Assembly (NCBI RefSeq): GCF_014640295.1 | Contig: NZ_BMGR01000009.1 | Span: 124,001-188,000, forward strand | DNA length: 64,000 nucleotides | Direction: 5' to 3' | From: Paenibacillus abyssi | Lineage (GTDB): Bacteria; Bacillota; Bacilli; Paenibacillales; Paenibacillaceae | Shown: one piece after another, positions 1-8,471 of the stretch | Layout of the letters: each line of letters starts with the position of its first letter | Position numbering within the stretch: position 1 is the stretch's first letter | The notes under the pieces: model-generated | What the model saw: the letters and a program-made list of their open reading frames with translations, nothing else | Database searches by the model: none | What the model was told of the DNA's origin: nothing | Made by a program: the position numbers and the translations under genes

Positions 1-1504
1 CGTAGAACGTGGATGTTCCGTTCTCGCTGGCAACCAGAACGCCTTGATGACGGCCGCCAACCGATGTACCCGCCAAGGGGCCGTAGTTGTCAAAGGCATG
101 GTTCATAATGCCATAACCACGGGTCAGCGTTAAAAATTGCGTACGGTATCCGATCAAGCCGCGTGCAGGAATGATGAATTCCAAGCGTACTTGTCCGGTT
201 CCGTTGTTGATCATATTGACCATTTCCGCCTTGCGCGTTCCCAAGCTTTCCATCACCGCGCCCATGCTCTCCTCAGGCACGTCAATGATCAATCTTTCAT
301 AAGGCTCCATACGGGCGCCGTCAATTTCTTTAATAATAACTTCCGGCTTCGATACTTGCAGTTCAAATCCTTCACGTCTCATATTCTCAATGAGGATACC
401 CAGATGCAGTTCGCCGCGTCCCGCAACGATGAATGCGTCCGGGCTTTCCGTTTCGTCCACACGAAGCGCTACGTCAGTCTCCAGCTCTTTCATGAGGCGC
501 TCACGCAGCTTGCGTGAAGTAACCCATTTGCCTTCGCGGCCGGCGAACGGGCTGTTGTTGACTAGGAATGTCATCTGCAGCGTAGGCTCATCGATCTTAA
601 GGACAGGCAATGCCTCCGGCTTGTTCGGGTCGGCAATGGTTTCACCGATATTGATATCTTTAATTCCGGCGATCGCAACGATATCCCCCGCTCCCGCTTC
701 AGGCACTTCCACGCGTTTTAAGCCTTGGAAGCCGAACAGCTTCTCGATACGGGCTTGCTTCACGCCGCCTTCACGCGTCATAACGGCAACAGGCTGCCCC
801 TGCTTGATAATACCGCGATTCACGCGGCCAACCGCGATGCGGCCCAAATATTCATTGTAATCCATTAAGGTAACCAAAAATTGCAGCGGCTCCTCCGTGC
901 TCTCAGTAGGTGCAGGAATGTGGCTGACAATCGTATCATACAGCGCCTGCATGTTGCTGTCCTGCTGCTCAGGATCCAGGCTGGACGTCCCCATTAATGC
1001 TGAGGCATAGACAACCGGAAAATCGAGCTGCTCGTCGTTAGCGCCCAGTTCGATGAACAGATCCAACACTTCATCCACGACTTCTGCCGGACGTGCATTC
1101 GGACGATCGATTTTATTCAGAACGACAATCGGCGTTAATTGATGCTCGAGCGCTTTACGAAGAACGAATTTTGTCTGCGGCATGCAGCCTTCGAAGGCAT
1201 CTACTACAAGCAGGACGCCGTCTACCATTTTCATAATCCGTTCCACTTCGCCGCCAAAGTCGGCATGACCCGGCGTATCCACAATGTTGATCAAGAACTC
1301 TTTGTAATTGATGGCCGTGTTTTTAGCAAGGATCGTAATCCCTCTCTCACGTTCCAAATCATTGGAATCCATTGCCCGCTCCTGCAAAACCTCGTGCTCG
1401 CGGAATGTACCGGATTGTTGTAACAGCTTGTCTACCAGCGTCGTTTTTCCGTGGTCGACGTGTGCGATAATCGCAATGTTTCTTAAGTTTTCTCTTGAGT
1501 GCAT
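1..1504 (-). CDS. typA: Translational GTPase TypA/BipA (3' part cut by window edge)
   Basis: About 501 N-terminal codons are visible; the C-terminal part lies before position 1. The family is a ribosome-binding GTPase involved in ribosome assembly and stress adaptation in the cytoplasm. The P-loop [14 protein letters not shown] is near residue 14, followed by a switch region with ERERGITI near residue 50, as in elongation-factor-like GTPases. The start is the ATG at 1504, preceded by GGAAGGA about 9 bases upstream. The usual family length is about 610 residues, so roughly 110 residues are missing. LepA at the other end of the window is a paralogous GTPase, but the N-terminus here ([19 protein letters not shown]) is TypA-like. 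Confidence 0.95.
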   Translation of the reverse strand, partial: MHSRENLRNIAIIAHVDHGKTTLVDKLLQQSGTFREHEVLQERAMDSNDLERERGITILAKNTAINYKEFLINIVDTPGHADFGGEVERIMKMVDGVLLVVDAFEGCMPQTKFVLRKALEHQLTPIVVLNKIDRPNARPAEVVDEVLDLFIELGANDEQLDFPVVYASALMGTSSLDPEQQDSNMQALYDTIVSHIPAPTESTEEPLQFLVTLMDYNEYLGRIAVGRVNRGIIKQGQPVAVMTREGGVKQARIEKLFGFQGLKRVEVPEAGAGDIVAIAGIKDINIGETIADPNKPEALPVLKIDEPTLQMTFLVNNSPFAGREGKWVTSRKLRERLMKELETDVALRVDETESPDAFIVAGRGELHLGILIENMRREGFELQVSKPEVIIKEIDGARMEPYERLIIDVPEESMGAVMESLGTRKAEMVNMINNGTGQVRLEFIIPARGLIGYRTQFLTLTRGYGIMNHAFDNYGPLAGTSVGGRHQGVLVASENGTSTFY

Positions 1505-1562
1505 TTCATTAATTCCTTCCAGTCATAAAATGAATTTCTTTTTTTCCAGCTCAAAACAAGGC

Positions 1563-2045
1563 TTACCAACGGTAGCGCCTGCCGAATACCATCCATGCGC
1601 CGATGCCGATAAGCAGGATCGCAATGAGATAGATTCCCCAGCTCCAAAGCAGCATGAAACCAAAGCACGCTGCGGCTACGGCAGTCAAAACAAGAGCGGC
1701 GATCTGCGCGCCGCGCGGACGTGACATGTCAAACAGATAGTATTCGTACAACCCGACCGCGACACCGAAAATAAACATCGGCCATAAATAATGCATGCTG
1801 CTCCAGCCAAACACATTACAGTAAAGGAACACCAACGCATAAGTCGACAGCATGCCGCCTGGAATGAGCACGGCTGCCGGCAAGATTCGTCCGAAATAAA
1901 GCACATGCAGCAATATACCGGGAACTAGGACAAACAGCGGCCAAAATATCGAGCCAATAAAGCTGAATACGCCTAATTTTCCAAGCAAAATAACGATGCC
2001 CGCAATCAGCATCAGTATACCGACAGAATATTGGTTTTTTGACAT
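1563..2045 (-). CDS. Small polytopic membrane protein, LiaF/DUF5668-like TM region
   Basis: A 160-residue hydrophobic protein with about five to six predicted membrane segments. It begins MSKNQYSVGILMLIAGIVIL, the pattern of the LiaI/LiaF-like transmembrane domain found in envelope-stress proteins. The soluble C-terminal domain of LiaF is absent. An in-frame extension upstream of 2045 is open but is unlikely to be used, because GGGGGG sits just before the ATG at 2045. It lies between typA and a TerC gene, with 58 bases to typA. The function is not known; the family assignment rests on the shape of the N-terminus and on hydrophobicity. Confidence 0.75.
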   Translation of the reverse strand: MSKNQYSVGILMLIAGIVILLGKLGVFSFIGSIFWPLFVLVPGILLHVLYFGRILPAAVLIPGGMLSTYALVFLYCNVFGWSSMHYLWPMFIFGVAVGLYEYYLFDMSRPRGAQIAALVLTAVAAACFGFMLLWSWGIYLIAILLIGIGAWMVFGRRYRW

Positions 2046-2259
2046 CCGGATCCCCCCGTTCCTTGCACCGCCAACCGCAATCAGCTGTCTCGACCTCGGG
2101 AAGAAACCAGCACCGTTCGCTTTTAAAAAAACAAAGCATGTTAAAACTTGAGCTAATGCTTCCTGATCTATTGACGAAAGACGACACGTTTTTACTATAG
2201 TGTAATGGAACTCAAGGGAAAAAACCAGTGCGAAACGAAAATCTTCACCAGATTGCCGT

Positions 2260-2916
2260 TCAAATCCGGCGGCGAAGCAGGGAAACAGCAATAACAAACG
2301 GGATGGAAATGAGTGGAATTGCCTCAGATGCTGTTGAAGATCCGTGTAAAAACAACATGTCCAGCGCAGGATCATGAACAAGCATCTTACCGGCCGCGTA
2401 ACCAAGCAAGCCCGCGCCAAAATAAATCAATGGCGGAAACTTTCGAAGCGCGGCGCCCAGCAATTGGCTGCCCCAAATAATCATTGGTATGCTGAGCCCG
2501 ATTCCGAGCACAATAAGCAAAGGCTCGCCTTCGGCAACAGCAGCGATTGCAAGCACATTATCCAGGCTCATGACGAAATCAGCCGCAACGATGGTGCGGA
2601 TGGCGGAGCCTAAAGAAGCGGAGCTGCGCACTTGAGGGTGGCCTGTGCCATCCTGGGCGTCCCGCAGCAATTTCACTGCAATGACAAACAACAGCAATGC
2701 ACCGGCGGCTTGAAGATACGGGACTTGGAGCAGACTGATCGCCACCAGCGTTAATACGCAGCGAAGGCCTACTGCTGCTGCCGCTCCCCAAAAGATGGCC
2801 TTTTTACGCTGTATTGGCGGCAAATGTTGGCTAGCCATGGCAATGACAATCGCATTATCTCCGCTTAACAGCACATTAATGAATACAATTTGAAAAAAGA
2901 TGAACATACTCTCCAA
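2260..2916 (-). CDS. TerC family integral membrane protein
   Basis: A 218-residue membrane protein of the TerC/YjbE/YkoY family. Characterised members export manganese or supply it to extracytoplasmic enzymes. Two family signatures are visible, SGDNAIVIAMA near residue 16 and a second conserved segment VMSLDNVLAIAAVA near the middle; their acidic residues lie in membrane segments. The TTG at 2916 is chosen because GGAGG lies 8 bases upstream; an ATG at 2907 is the alternative. The gene is divergent from a second TerC gene at 3010, with 93 bases between starts. The two proteins are paralogues but differ in many positions, so this is not a recent duplication. Confidence 0.88.
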   Translation of the reverse strand: MESMFIFFQIVFINVLLSGDNAIVIAMASQHLPPIQRKKAIFWGAAAAVGLRCVLTLVAISLLQVPYLQAAGALLLFVIAVKLLRDAQDGTGHPQVRSSASLGSAIRTIVAADFVMSLDNVLAIAAVAEGEPLLIVLGIGLSIPMIIWGSQLLGAALRKFPPLIYFGAGLLGYAAGKMLVHDPALDMLFLHGSSTASEAIPLISIPFVIAVSLLRRRI

Positions 2917-3009
2917 TGGACTCGCCTCCTCACCAACAGTTCTATGTTTTAGAGAAGAGGGATATGTCCAAAAAAGACCAAAAAATAAACCTGAAGGGGA
3001 CAAGCATTA

Positions 3010-3702
3010 ATGGAGTTATTTTCATTGGCGTTTTTTTCCGCTCTGTTTACGATCGTCTTTATCGATCTGATTTTGGCTGGAGATAATGCGATCGTGATTG
3101 GAATGGCTGCGCGCAATCTGCCGAAGCAGCAGCAGAAAGCGGCAATATTATGGGGAACAGCAGGTGCGGTGTGCATAAGGATTATCGCAACCATTCTTGT
3201 TGTCTGGCTGCTGAGGATACCATGGCTTCTGCTGATCGGCGGGATTCTTCTGCTCTGGATCGCATATAAGCTGCTCGTTCAAGAAAATCAGCACGACAAT
3301 ATACAGGCCGGCAATACGCTGTGGCAATCTGTCCGCACAATTGTGATCGCGGATGCCGCAATGGGCCTTGATAATGTGATCGCCGTTGCCGGCGCTGCGC
3401 ATGGCCACCTGCTGCTCGTTGTATTGGGACTATTGATCAGCATACCGATTATCGTATGGGGCAGCACACTATTCATCGGACTGATCAACCGTTTCCCCTG
3501 GATCATCTATATCGGTTCCGGCATTCTTGCCTATACCGCCGCTAAGATGATTAAGGACGAACCGCGGATCAAATCAGTATTCCAGCACAATGCATTGCTC
3601 AGTTGGGCATTTGTCGTTCTGATGGTAAGTATCATCATCATTGCAGGCTTGTTGACGAATGCCGCGCGCAGCCGAAAAAATAAAAGCAGGGAATCCCGCT
3701 AG
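3010..3702 (+). CDS. TerC family integral membrane protein (YjbE-like)
   Basis: A 230-residue polytopic membrane protein, one of the few plus-strand genes. The signatures LAGDNAIVIGMAARNLP (residues about 23-39) and AAMGLDNVIAVAGAA (middle) mark the TerC family, whose known members act in manganese efflux. About seven hydrophobic segments are predicted and the tail is basic (RSRKNKSRESR). AAGGGG lies about 9-10 bases before the ATG. It is divergent from the TerC gene at 2260-2916 and convergent with thiI, whose stop is only 17 bases downstream. The 93-base divergent region is too short for a yybP-ykoY manganese riboswitch, and none is visible. Confidence 0.88.
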   Translation: MELFSLAFFSALFTIVFIDLILAGDNAIVIGMAARNLPKQQQKAAILWGTAGAVCIRIIATILVVWLLRIPWLLLIGGILLLWIAYKLLVQENQHDNIQAGNTLWQSVRTIVIADAAMGLDNVIAVAGAAHGHLLLVVLGLLISIPIIVWGSTLFIGLINRFPWIIYIGSGILAYTAAKMIKDEPRIKSVFQHNALLSWAFVVLMVSIIIIAGLLTNAARSRKNKSRESR

Positions 3703-3719
3703 GGCCCCTGCTCCATCAT

Positions 3720-4940
3720 TTAAAACCATTCGTCGCGCCCCGCTGTTTCCCCGGAAAGATCCGTTTCAGCATTAAGCTCCATAACTTCCGTCTCTTCGAT
3801 CGCTTTCGCGAGCAACTCATCCAGCTGAGGGATAAAAGATTCTACTTTTTCCACTACACGCAAATTTGGGTTTGTACTCGGTGATTTCGGCACAAACAAT
3901 GTGCAGCAATCCTCAAAAGGCAGGATTGAAGTCGCAAATGTCCCTATTTTCTCCGCAGTGTTAATGATCTCCTGTTTATCCATCATCACAAGCGGCCTCA
4001 ATAACGGCAGTTCGACGACACGCCCGATCACATTCATGCTTGCCAGTGTCTGGCTTGCTACCTGGCCCAGGCTTTCTCCTGTAACAATCGCCGAAGCGCC
4101 GGCCTGCTCGGCTAGCTTCTCCGTGATGCGCAGCATCGCTCTGCGCATTAATGTAATCATGAGAGGATCCTGCTTGCTACTTACAAACGAGGTTTGAATA
4201 TCCGTAAAAGGCACCAAATGCAGCCGCAGCGTTCCCCCGCTGTAATAAGATAACCGTCTGGCAAGTTCGATCACTTTATCTCTTGCCTGTTCGCTCGTGA
4301 ACGGGAAGCTGTAGAAATGGACCGCTTCCACTTCCAATCCTTTGCGCATCGCATGCCATCCCGCTACCGGGCTGTCAATTCCGCCTGACAGGAGCAGCAT
4401 TGCCTTGCCGTTTGTCCCGTAGGGAAATCCACCGGCTGTCGGCACCACTTCGCTGAACACATAGGCAGCCTCCTGCTGGATCTCTACGCGAAGCTCAATC
4501 TCCGGATGCCGAACATCCACCCGAAGCTGGGGGTAGCGGCGAAGTACGTGACCCCCTACCAGATGGTTCATCTCCTGAGAGCCGTGCGGGAACTCCTTCC
4601 ATACTCTTCGAACGGATGCTTTAAAGGTCCTCGGCGTATCATCGTAGCCCTTCATAACGTCGAGCGCCGCTTCGCGAATCGCTTCCAAATCAGGCACTGT
4701 TCGTTTTACGGGGCTTAGCGAGACGATGCCGAATATATCTTGAAGGCGCTGTGCGATCGGGTGGTACGGTTCACCGTTCAACTCGATATATATTCTTCCG
4801 AAAGATTGCGTGATTAACGCCGCTGGGTAAGGCTTTAATACCCTTAACACCTGATCCTTCAACCGCTTCTCGAAACGCATCCGGTTCCGACCTTTTATCG
4901 TAAACTCTCCGAACCGGAGCATAATCATTTCGTAATCCAT
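3720..4940 (-). CDS. thiI: tRNA 4-thiouridine synthase ThiI
   Basis: A 406-residue cytoplasmic enzyme that adenylates U8 of tRNA and receives sulfur from a cysteine desulfurase to form 4-thiouridine; in some organisms it also serves thiazole synthesis. An N-terminal ferredoxin-like and THUMP region (about residues 1-165) is followed by the PP-loop SGGIDSPVAGW near residue 187. There is no C-terminal rhodanese extension, as in Bacillus ThiI. The ATG at 4940 gives the canonical MDYEMIMLRFGEFTIKGRN start; GGAAGAGGG upstream overlaps the end of the desulfurase gene. An ATG at 4964 would overlap that gene. The 7-base gap to the desulfurase indicates a two-gene thiolation operon. Confidence 0.96.
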   Translation of the reverse strand: MDYEMIMLRFGEFTIKGRNRMRFEKRLKDQVLRVLKPYPAALITQSFGRIYIELNGEPYHPIAQRLQDIFGIVSLSPVKRTVPDLEAIREAALDVMKGYDDTPRTFKASVRRVWKEFPHGSQEMNHLVGGHVLRRYPQLRVDVRHPEIELRVEIQQEAAYVFSEVVPTAGGFPYGTNGKAMLLLSGGIDSPVAGWHAMRKGLEVEAVHFYSFPFTSEQARDKVIELARRLSYYSGGTLRLHLVPFTDIQTSFVSSKQDPLMITLMRRAMLRITEKLAEQAGASAIVTGESLGQVASQTLASMNVIGRVVELPLLRPLVMMDKQEIINTAEKIGTFATSILPFEDCCTLFVPKSPSTNPNLRVVEKVESFIPQLDELLAKAIEETEVMELNAETDLSGETAGRDEWF

Positions 4941-4947
4941 TGTTGCG

Positions 4948-6114
4948 CTACCCTCTTCCTTCAAGCGGTTTGAGCTTTTTGACGACCATGGCCAGCCGTT
5001 GGCTTAACAACCGGATATCATTCTCCGTATGCTCATCACCCAGACTGATTCGAATGCCGCTCTTCGCTGCCTCGTGGCCTGTCCCCATTGCCAGCAGCAC
5101 CCGGCTGGGCCGGTCTTCCTTCGAGGAGCATGCCGATTTGGTCGATACGATGATCCCGTGTTTCTCGAGAAGGTGAACTATTACCTCCGGCTTCATACCT
5201 GGATAGCACACATGAACAATATGAGGCGCAATGTTGTCATCTCTATGGGCGTCAAGTCCGCCATTTATGATTTTCAGTTCCGGGATATTAGAAATCGACT
5301 GTATGAGCAATGAGCGCAGACGGCCCATTCGTTCTCTTCGGACAGTCTGTTCCGCCATTGCCAGACGAGCCGCTTTGACTGATGCCACAATTCCAGGCAG
5401 ATTAGGTGTTCCCGAGCGCAAGCCGCCCTCCTGTCCCCCTCCGGCAAATAACGGATCCAGCGTAATTCCTTCTCTTACGTACAGCCAGCCATTGCCTTTC
5501 GGACCGCGCAGCTTATGTGCAGAGCCGCTGAACAAGTCAATGTGCCATTCTTTCAGGCGAATCGGAAGTTTGCCGATACTTTGAACGCCATCCACATGAA
5601 AAAGCGTTCGCGGGTATTGCTTCAGCACGTCTCCGATCTCCGCTAATGGCTGCACCGAGCCTACCTCATTGTTAACATGCATGATACTAACTAAAATCGT
5701 CTCGTCGCAGATCGCCGCTTTAAGGTCATCAACCGATACAAGACCATGAGAATCAACGGGTAAATAGGTGACGCGGTAACCTAGCTGTTCCAACTGACGA
5801 AAGGCTTCATAGACGGAAGCATGCTCGATCTGCGTTGTGATGAGGTGATTTCCGCGGCTGCGGTAAGCGAAAGCAGCTCCCTTAATCGCCAGATTATTGC
5901 TCTCCGTGCCGCCTGAAGTAAACACCCACTCCTCAGAACCGACTTGGAACAACTCGCCCATCAGTTCACGCGCACGCTTCATCAGCTTGCTGGCCTCCGA
6001 ACCGCTCCTGTGTATCGATGCAGGATTGGCATAATGCTGTGCCATAACCTCTGCCATCGTACGAATGACATCCTCATGGGGAGGCGTGGAAGCACTGTGA
6101 TCAAAGTAAAGCAT
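4948..6114 (-). CDS. nifZ: Cysteine desulfurase (NifZ/IscS type) dedicated to ThiI
   Basis: A 388-residue PLP enzyme that removes sulfur from cysteine and passes it to an acceptor as a persulfide. The PLP lysine lies in SGSAHKLRGPKG near residue 205, and the mobile active-site cysteine in STKSACSSKEDRPS near residue 328. The N-terminus MLYFDHSASTPP is typical of class V aminotransferases. AGGAGG lies 10 bases before the ATG. The gene sits 7 bases upstream of thiI, the same pairing as nifZ-thiI in B. subtilis, so sulfur transfer for tRNA thiolation is the likely role. The symbol follows that gene order; a general IscS-like role cannot be excluded. Confidence 0.92.
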   Translation of the reverse strand: MLYFDHSASTPPHEDVIRTMAEVMAQHYANPASIHRSGSEASKLMKRARELMGELFQVGSEEWVFTSGGTESNNLAIKGAAFAYRSRGNHLITTQIEHASVYEAFRQLEQLGYRVTYLPVDSHGLVSVDDLKAAICDETILVSIMHVNNEVGSVQPLAEIGDVLKQYPRTLFHVDGVQSIGKLPIRLKEWHIDLFSGSAHKLRGPKGNGWLYVREGITLDPLFAGGGQEGGLRSGTPNLPGIVASVKAARLAMAEQTVRRERMGRLRSLLIQSISNIPELKIINGGLDAHRDDNIAPHIVHVCYPGMKPEVIVHLLEKHGIIVSTKSACSSKEDRPSRVLLAMGTGHEAAKSGIRISLGDEHTENDIRLLSQRLAMVVKKLKPLEGRG

Positions 6115-6226
6115 TACTGGGCCGCCTCCTATACCAAAATAAAAAGATCAACGAATGAGAGCCGCAGCAAAGCCGCTTCATCGTGATCCTTAACCTTAAA
6201 CTGATTCCGGACAAGCATCTAAAAAC

Positions 6227-6967
6227 CTAGATACTGAACAACTCTCTTGCGTTAGTTACTTTGCCGATATATTTCTGCGTCTCTGAAGGCAGGCTGCCCA
6301 GTTGATTCATCACATCGGCATCCGTCCGTATGCCCAGACGATCCACTCTTCCCGGACCAGCGTTATATGCGGCAAGTGCTGCCAGCTCATTATTATCGTA
6401 TTTACGCAGTAAGTAGGACAAATAACGAGTGCCTCCGTCGATGTTCTGACCAGGGTCGAAGGAATCGTTCACGCCAAGCCCCTTAGCCGTTGCATCCATC
6501 AGCTGCATCAGCCCTTTCGCTCCGGCAGAGGAGACGGCATCCGAGCGAAATGAAGATTCCGTATGAATAACCGCTTTGATTAAAGACGGGTCGACGCCAT
6601 ATTTATTGGATGCTGCGTTAATTAATGTCTCATATTCGGTTCCGTGATCCGAATTGTCCGTGCTCGAAGCCGCAGTCGAATAGGTCGGCGGGATTTGGAA
6701 AACAGGCAGCGGATTAGGAAGCAGCCCAGAAGCTGCTGCAGCTGGTGTCGCAGATGCTACTGGAAGCATAAATGACTCTTGATCAGCCGGTGCCGAATTG
6801 GAATCGTACAGTAGCTGCTGAAGCAGACTGTCGAATAGCGAACCCGACGTGCCGTCCGTTGTTGAAGCCGCCAAGTTGCCGGCATTCATTGGATTGGATG
6901 AAAAGTCTAAGGATTTCTGCCATTGAAGCTGCAGCATTGTCTTCATTATTCGCGGATCGATACTCAT
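6227..6967 (-). CDS. Lytic transglycosylase domain protein
   Basis: A 246-residue protein. The C-terminal half is an SLT (Slt70-type) domain: YGVDPSLIKAVIHTESSF carries the catalytic Glu, followed by SAGAKGLMQLM and LAALAAYNAGPGRVDRLG. Such enzymes cleave the glycan strand of peptidoglycan. The N-terminal ~110 residues are low complexity (Ser, Ala, Asn and Gln rich) with no signal peptide or membrane segment, so export is unexplained. GGAGG lies 10 bases before the ATG at 6967; a longer in-frame opening exists to 7042 but has no ribosome binding site. It is downstream of a terminator and 112 bases upstream of the desulfurase, so probably monocistronic. Confidence 0.9.
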   Translation of the reverse strand: MSIDPRIMKTMLQLQWQKSLDFSSNPMNAGNLAASTTDGTSGSLFDSLLQQLLYDSNSAPADQESFMLPVASATPAAAASGLLPNPLPVFQIPPTYSTAASSTDNSDHGTEYETLINAASNKYGVDPSLIKAVIHTESSFRSDAVSSAGAKGLMQLMDATAKGLGVNDSFDPGQNIDGGTRYLSYLLRKYDNNELAALAAYNAGPGRVDRLGIRTDADVMNQLGSLPSETQKYIGKVTNARELFSI

Positions 6968-7046
6968 CGTTGGACAACCTCCACTGCAGTAAGCATTAAT
7001 GTTTTTATTGTACACGTTTTGCCAGCAGACCGCTAGTCCCAAACGT

Positions 7047-7079
7047 AAAGACCGGCGAGTGTGGAGCTCGCCGGTCTTT
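7047..7079 (-). terminator. Intrinsic terminator hairpin
   Basis: A perfect 13-bp stem (AAAGACCGGCGAG with its complement) lies 3 bases after the stop of the two-TM gene. The U-tract on the minus strand is short, so termination may be partial. Confidence 0.75.
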
Positions 7080-7081
7080 TG

Positions 7082-7516
7082 TCATGTGACCAAATAATAA
7101 AGAGGGATTAAGACTAAGTTAGTAGCCACTGCAATTAATCCGAGTGATATGGACCAAACCCCAAGAGATCTGCTGCCTTGGCGGTAAGCGACAAAGCCTA
7201 AAACCGCTGCGGTTGCCCCAAGCAACACTCCCCACATAAACCACGAAGCAATTGCAAATCCAAGGGCTGTCCAGCCCATCGATCTGCCTGCCGCCCTCGT
7301 GCTGGCATTGGCAGAGCTCACGACGGATGTAGAACGCTCCTCTTCATCTCGCACTTTAATCGGTACGGATGCTCCTGCAGGATAAGCGATTTCTGCAGAC
7401 GCCTCAGTATCAGAGTGCCGTTTGCCGCTTTCGAGCTTCCACTCTTGTTCACTCGCACTACGGACATTACCTGGTTGATCGCCTTTTTGCTTCGGATCGT
7501 TGCCTTGTTGTCCCAT
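7082..7516 (-). CDS. Hypothetical protein with two C-terminal membrane segments (DUF4190-like)
   Basis: A 144-residue protein. The first ~75 residues are hydrophilic and rich in Gln, Lys, Glu and Ser; the rest forms two membrane helices (about residues 85-108 and 118-142) separated by a short YRQGSRSLG loop, as in DUF4190 proteins. AGGAG lies 8 bases before the ATG at 7516; ATG and GTG codons at 7522 and 7525 are too close to it. The gene follows the DUF1540 gene by 5 bases and its ribosome binding site overlaps the end of that gene, so translation is probably coupled. The function is unknown. Confidence 0.7.
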   Translation of the reverse strand: MGQQGNDPKQKGDQPGNVRSASEQEWKLESGKRHSDTEASAEIAYPAGASVPIKVRDEEERSTSVVSSANASTRAAGRSMGWTALGFAIASWFMWGVLLGATAAVLGFVAYRQGSRSLGVWSISLGLIAVATNLVLIPLYYLVT

Positions 7517-7521
7517 TGCCA

Positions 7522-7734
7522 TCACTCCTTTGGTTTGAAGGTATGGCAGCAGGTTATGGAAGCTTCCTCGGCAGCATCCCGATGATTTGAACCCATTCCG
7601 TCGCTTGCGAATTCGGAATGATAATCCATCTGGGCATGCTTGTCCACATCAATCATAATCGTATCGGCATTGCATTGGTTGCCCTGCCCCCAGAATGAGC
7701 AGTTAGCTACGCTGCATTTCACGCCTTTCGGCAT
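7522..7734 (-). CDS. DUF1540 domain small cysteine-rich protein
   Basis: A 70-residue protein beginning MPKGVKCSVANCSFWGQGNQ. The pattern C-x4-C-x7-C followed by a C-terminal CC-H segment is typical of DUF1540, a small presumed metal-binding domain common in spore formers. The biochemical role is unknown. The ATG at 7734 is preceded at 8 bases by GGGGG, but this site lies in the 3' arm of a strong hairpin that also looks like an intrinsic terminator. Expression may therefore depend on read-through or hairpin opening. It is followed at 5 bases by the two-TM gene. Confidence 0.82.
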   Translation of the reverse strand: MPKGVKCSVANCSFWGQGNQCNADTIMIDVDKHAQMDYHSEFASDGMGSNHRDAAEEASITCCHTFKPKE

Positions 7735-7774
7735 AAAAATCACCCCCGTTAACAAGTTGCCCGTTACGGGGGTG
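7735..7774 (-). promoter_or_regulatory. Terminator-like hairpin that sequesters the DUF1540 ribosome binding site
   Basis: On the minus strand CACCCCCGTAAC pairs with GTTAACGGGGGTG (one bulge), and ATTTTT then leads directly into the ATG at 7734. The GGGGG needed for initiation is inside the stem. It follows the stop of the YpuI-like gene by 13 bases. It can act as a terminator for the upstream gene and as a translational block for the next. Confidence 0.65.
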
Positions 7775-7787
7775 AGTTATGTCTGCC

Positions 7788-8288
7788 TTATTTTTGTCTT
7801 TGCATCCGCAGTTGCGTCATATAGTCGCTTTCATAATAGGCTAAGTCATCGCGCAGCTCTTCATAAATTTTCGAAATGTTCAATACGATATCGCGGGCGG
7901 CCCGCACAGGCTTGAAAAGGAATCGAATGGCGTCTTGTCCGGTATAAGCATATCGTCCATCCTCCGAATAGCCTTCATTCTTAGGATAGAAATAAGCATT
8001 CACGCACTGATGATACACTTCATACAAAGCTCTATCCGCAAACTCGGTATCAAAATTTGGACGCCGCAGCGCAACTCCCAATTTCTCGTAAGAAACTTCG
8101 GAGAAAACCAGCAGGTGCCTTAGATCGGCCAACAATCCTTTATAGAATTGAGCGGCGTCATCGCCTTCATGCCCTGCGGTTAATTGCGGCATTGCATTTT
8201 CATTCAAAAATGTTTCCAATTGGCCGATAGCCAGTTTCAATTTTTCCCTTGTTGATTCAGAAAGCTGTTTCACATTCGTTGATGGCAT
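7788..8288 (-). CDS. DUF3907 family protein (YpuI-like)
   Basis: A 166-residue soluble protein. It has the order expected for the DUF3907/YpuI family: a helical N-terminus, a central YHQCVNAYFYPKNEGYSEDG segment, AYTGQDAIRF, and a C-terminal YYESDYMTQLRMQRQK helix. The family assignment is from memory of YpuI and the function is unknown. AAGGGGA lies upstream of the ATG at 8288; an in-frame opening to 8354 lacks a ribosome binding site. The gene is divergent from the subtilase, with an inverted repeat between them. It may be co-transcribed with the DUF1540 and two-TM genes if the hairpin at 7741-7774 is read through. Confidence 0.65.
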   Translation of the reverse strand: MPSTNVKQLSESTREKLKLAIGQLETFLNENAMPQLTAGHEGDDAAQFYKGLLADLRHLLVFSEVSYEKLGVALRRPNFDTEFADRALYEVYHQCVNAYFYPKNEGYSEDGRYAYTGQDAIRFLFKPVRAARDIVLNISKIYEELRDDLAYYESDYMTQLRMQRQK

Positions 8289-8345
8289 TAGTATGCTTCC
8301 CCTTTCTTTGTTCCCGAAAACACGATTCAACTCACCAACAACATG

Positions 8346-8372
8346 GTACCACAAATTACATCGAAGTGGTAC
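8346..8372. repeat. Inverted repeat in a divergent intergenic region
   Basis: GTACCAC and GTGGTAC are perfect inverted 7-mers separated by 13 bases, 58 bases upstream of the YpuI-like start and 99 bases upstream of the subtilase start. This could be an operator or a short hairpin. No convincing sigma-A promoter was identified beside it. Confidence 0.4.
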
Positions 8373-8471
8373 TGCTGATTCAGTTAATTCACTGTATATT
8401 TTACCTTGCCGAATCCAAACCTAAACTCGATCGCACTTCATCACCGCAACCTGAACTGGAGGATAACAATC

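Noticed and set aside
1563-2420. Long N-terminal extension of the small membrane protein, overlapping the TerC gene
   Set aside because: The extension has no family character and a good start with GGGGGG lies at 2045.
2917-3009. yybP-ykoY manganese riboswitch between the TerC genes
   Set aside because: The region is too short and shows none of the conserved loop sequences.
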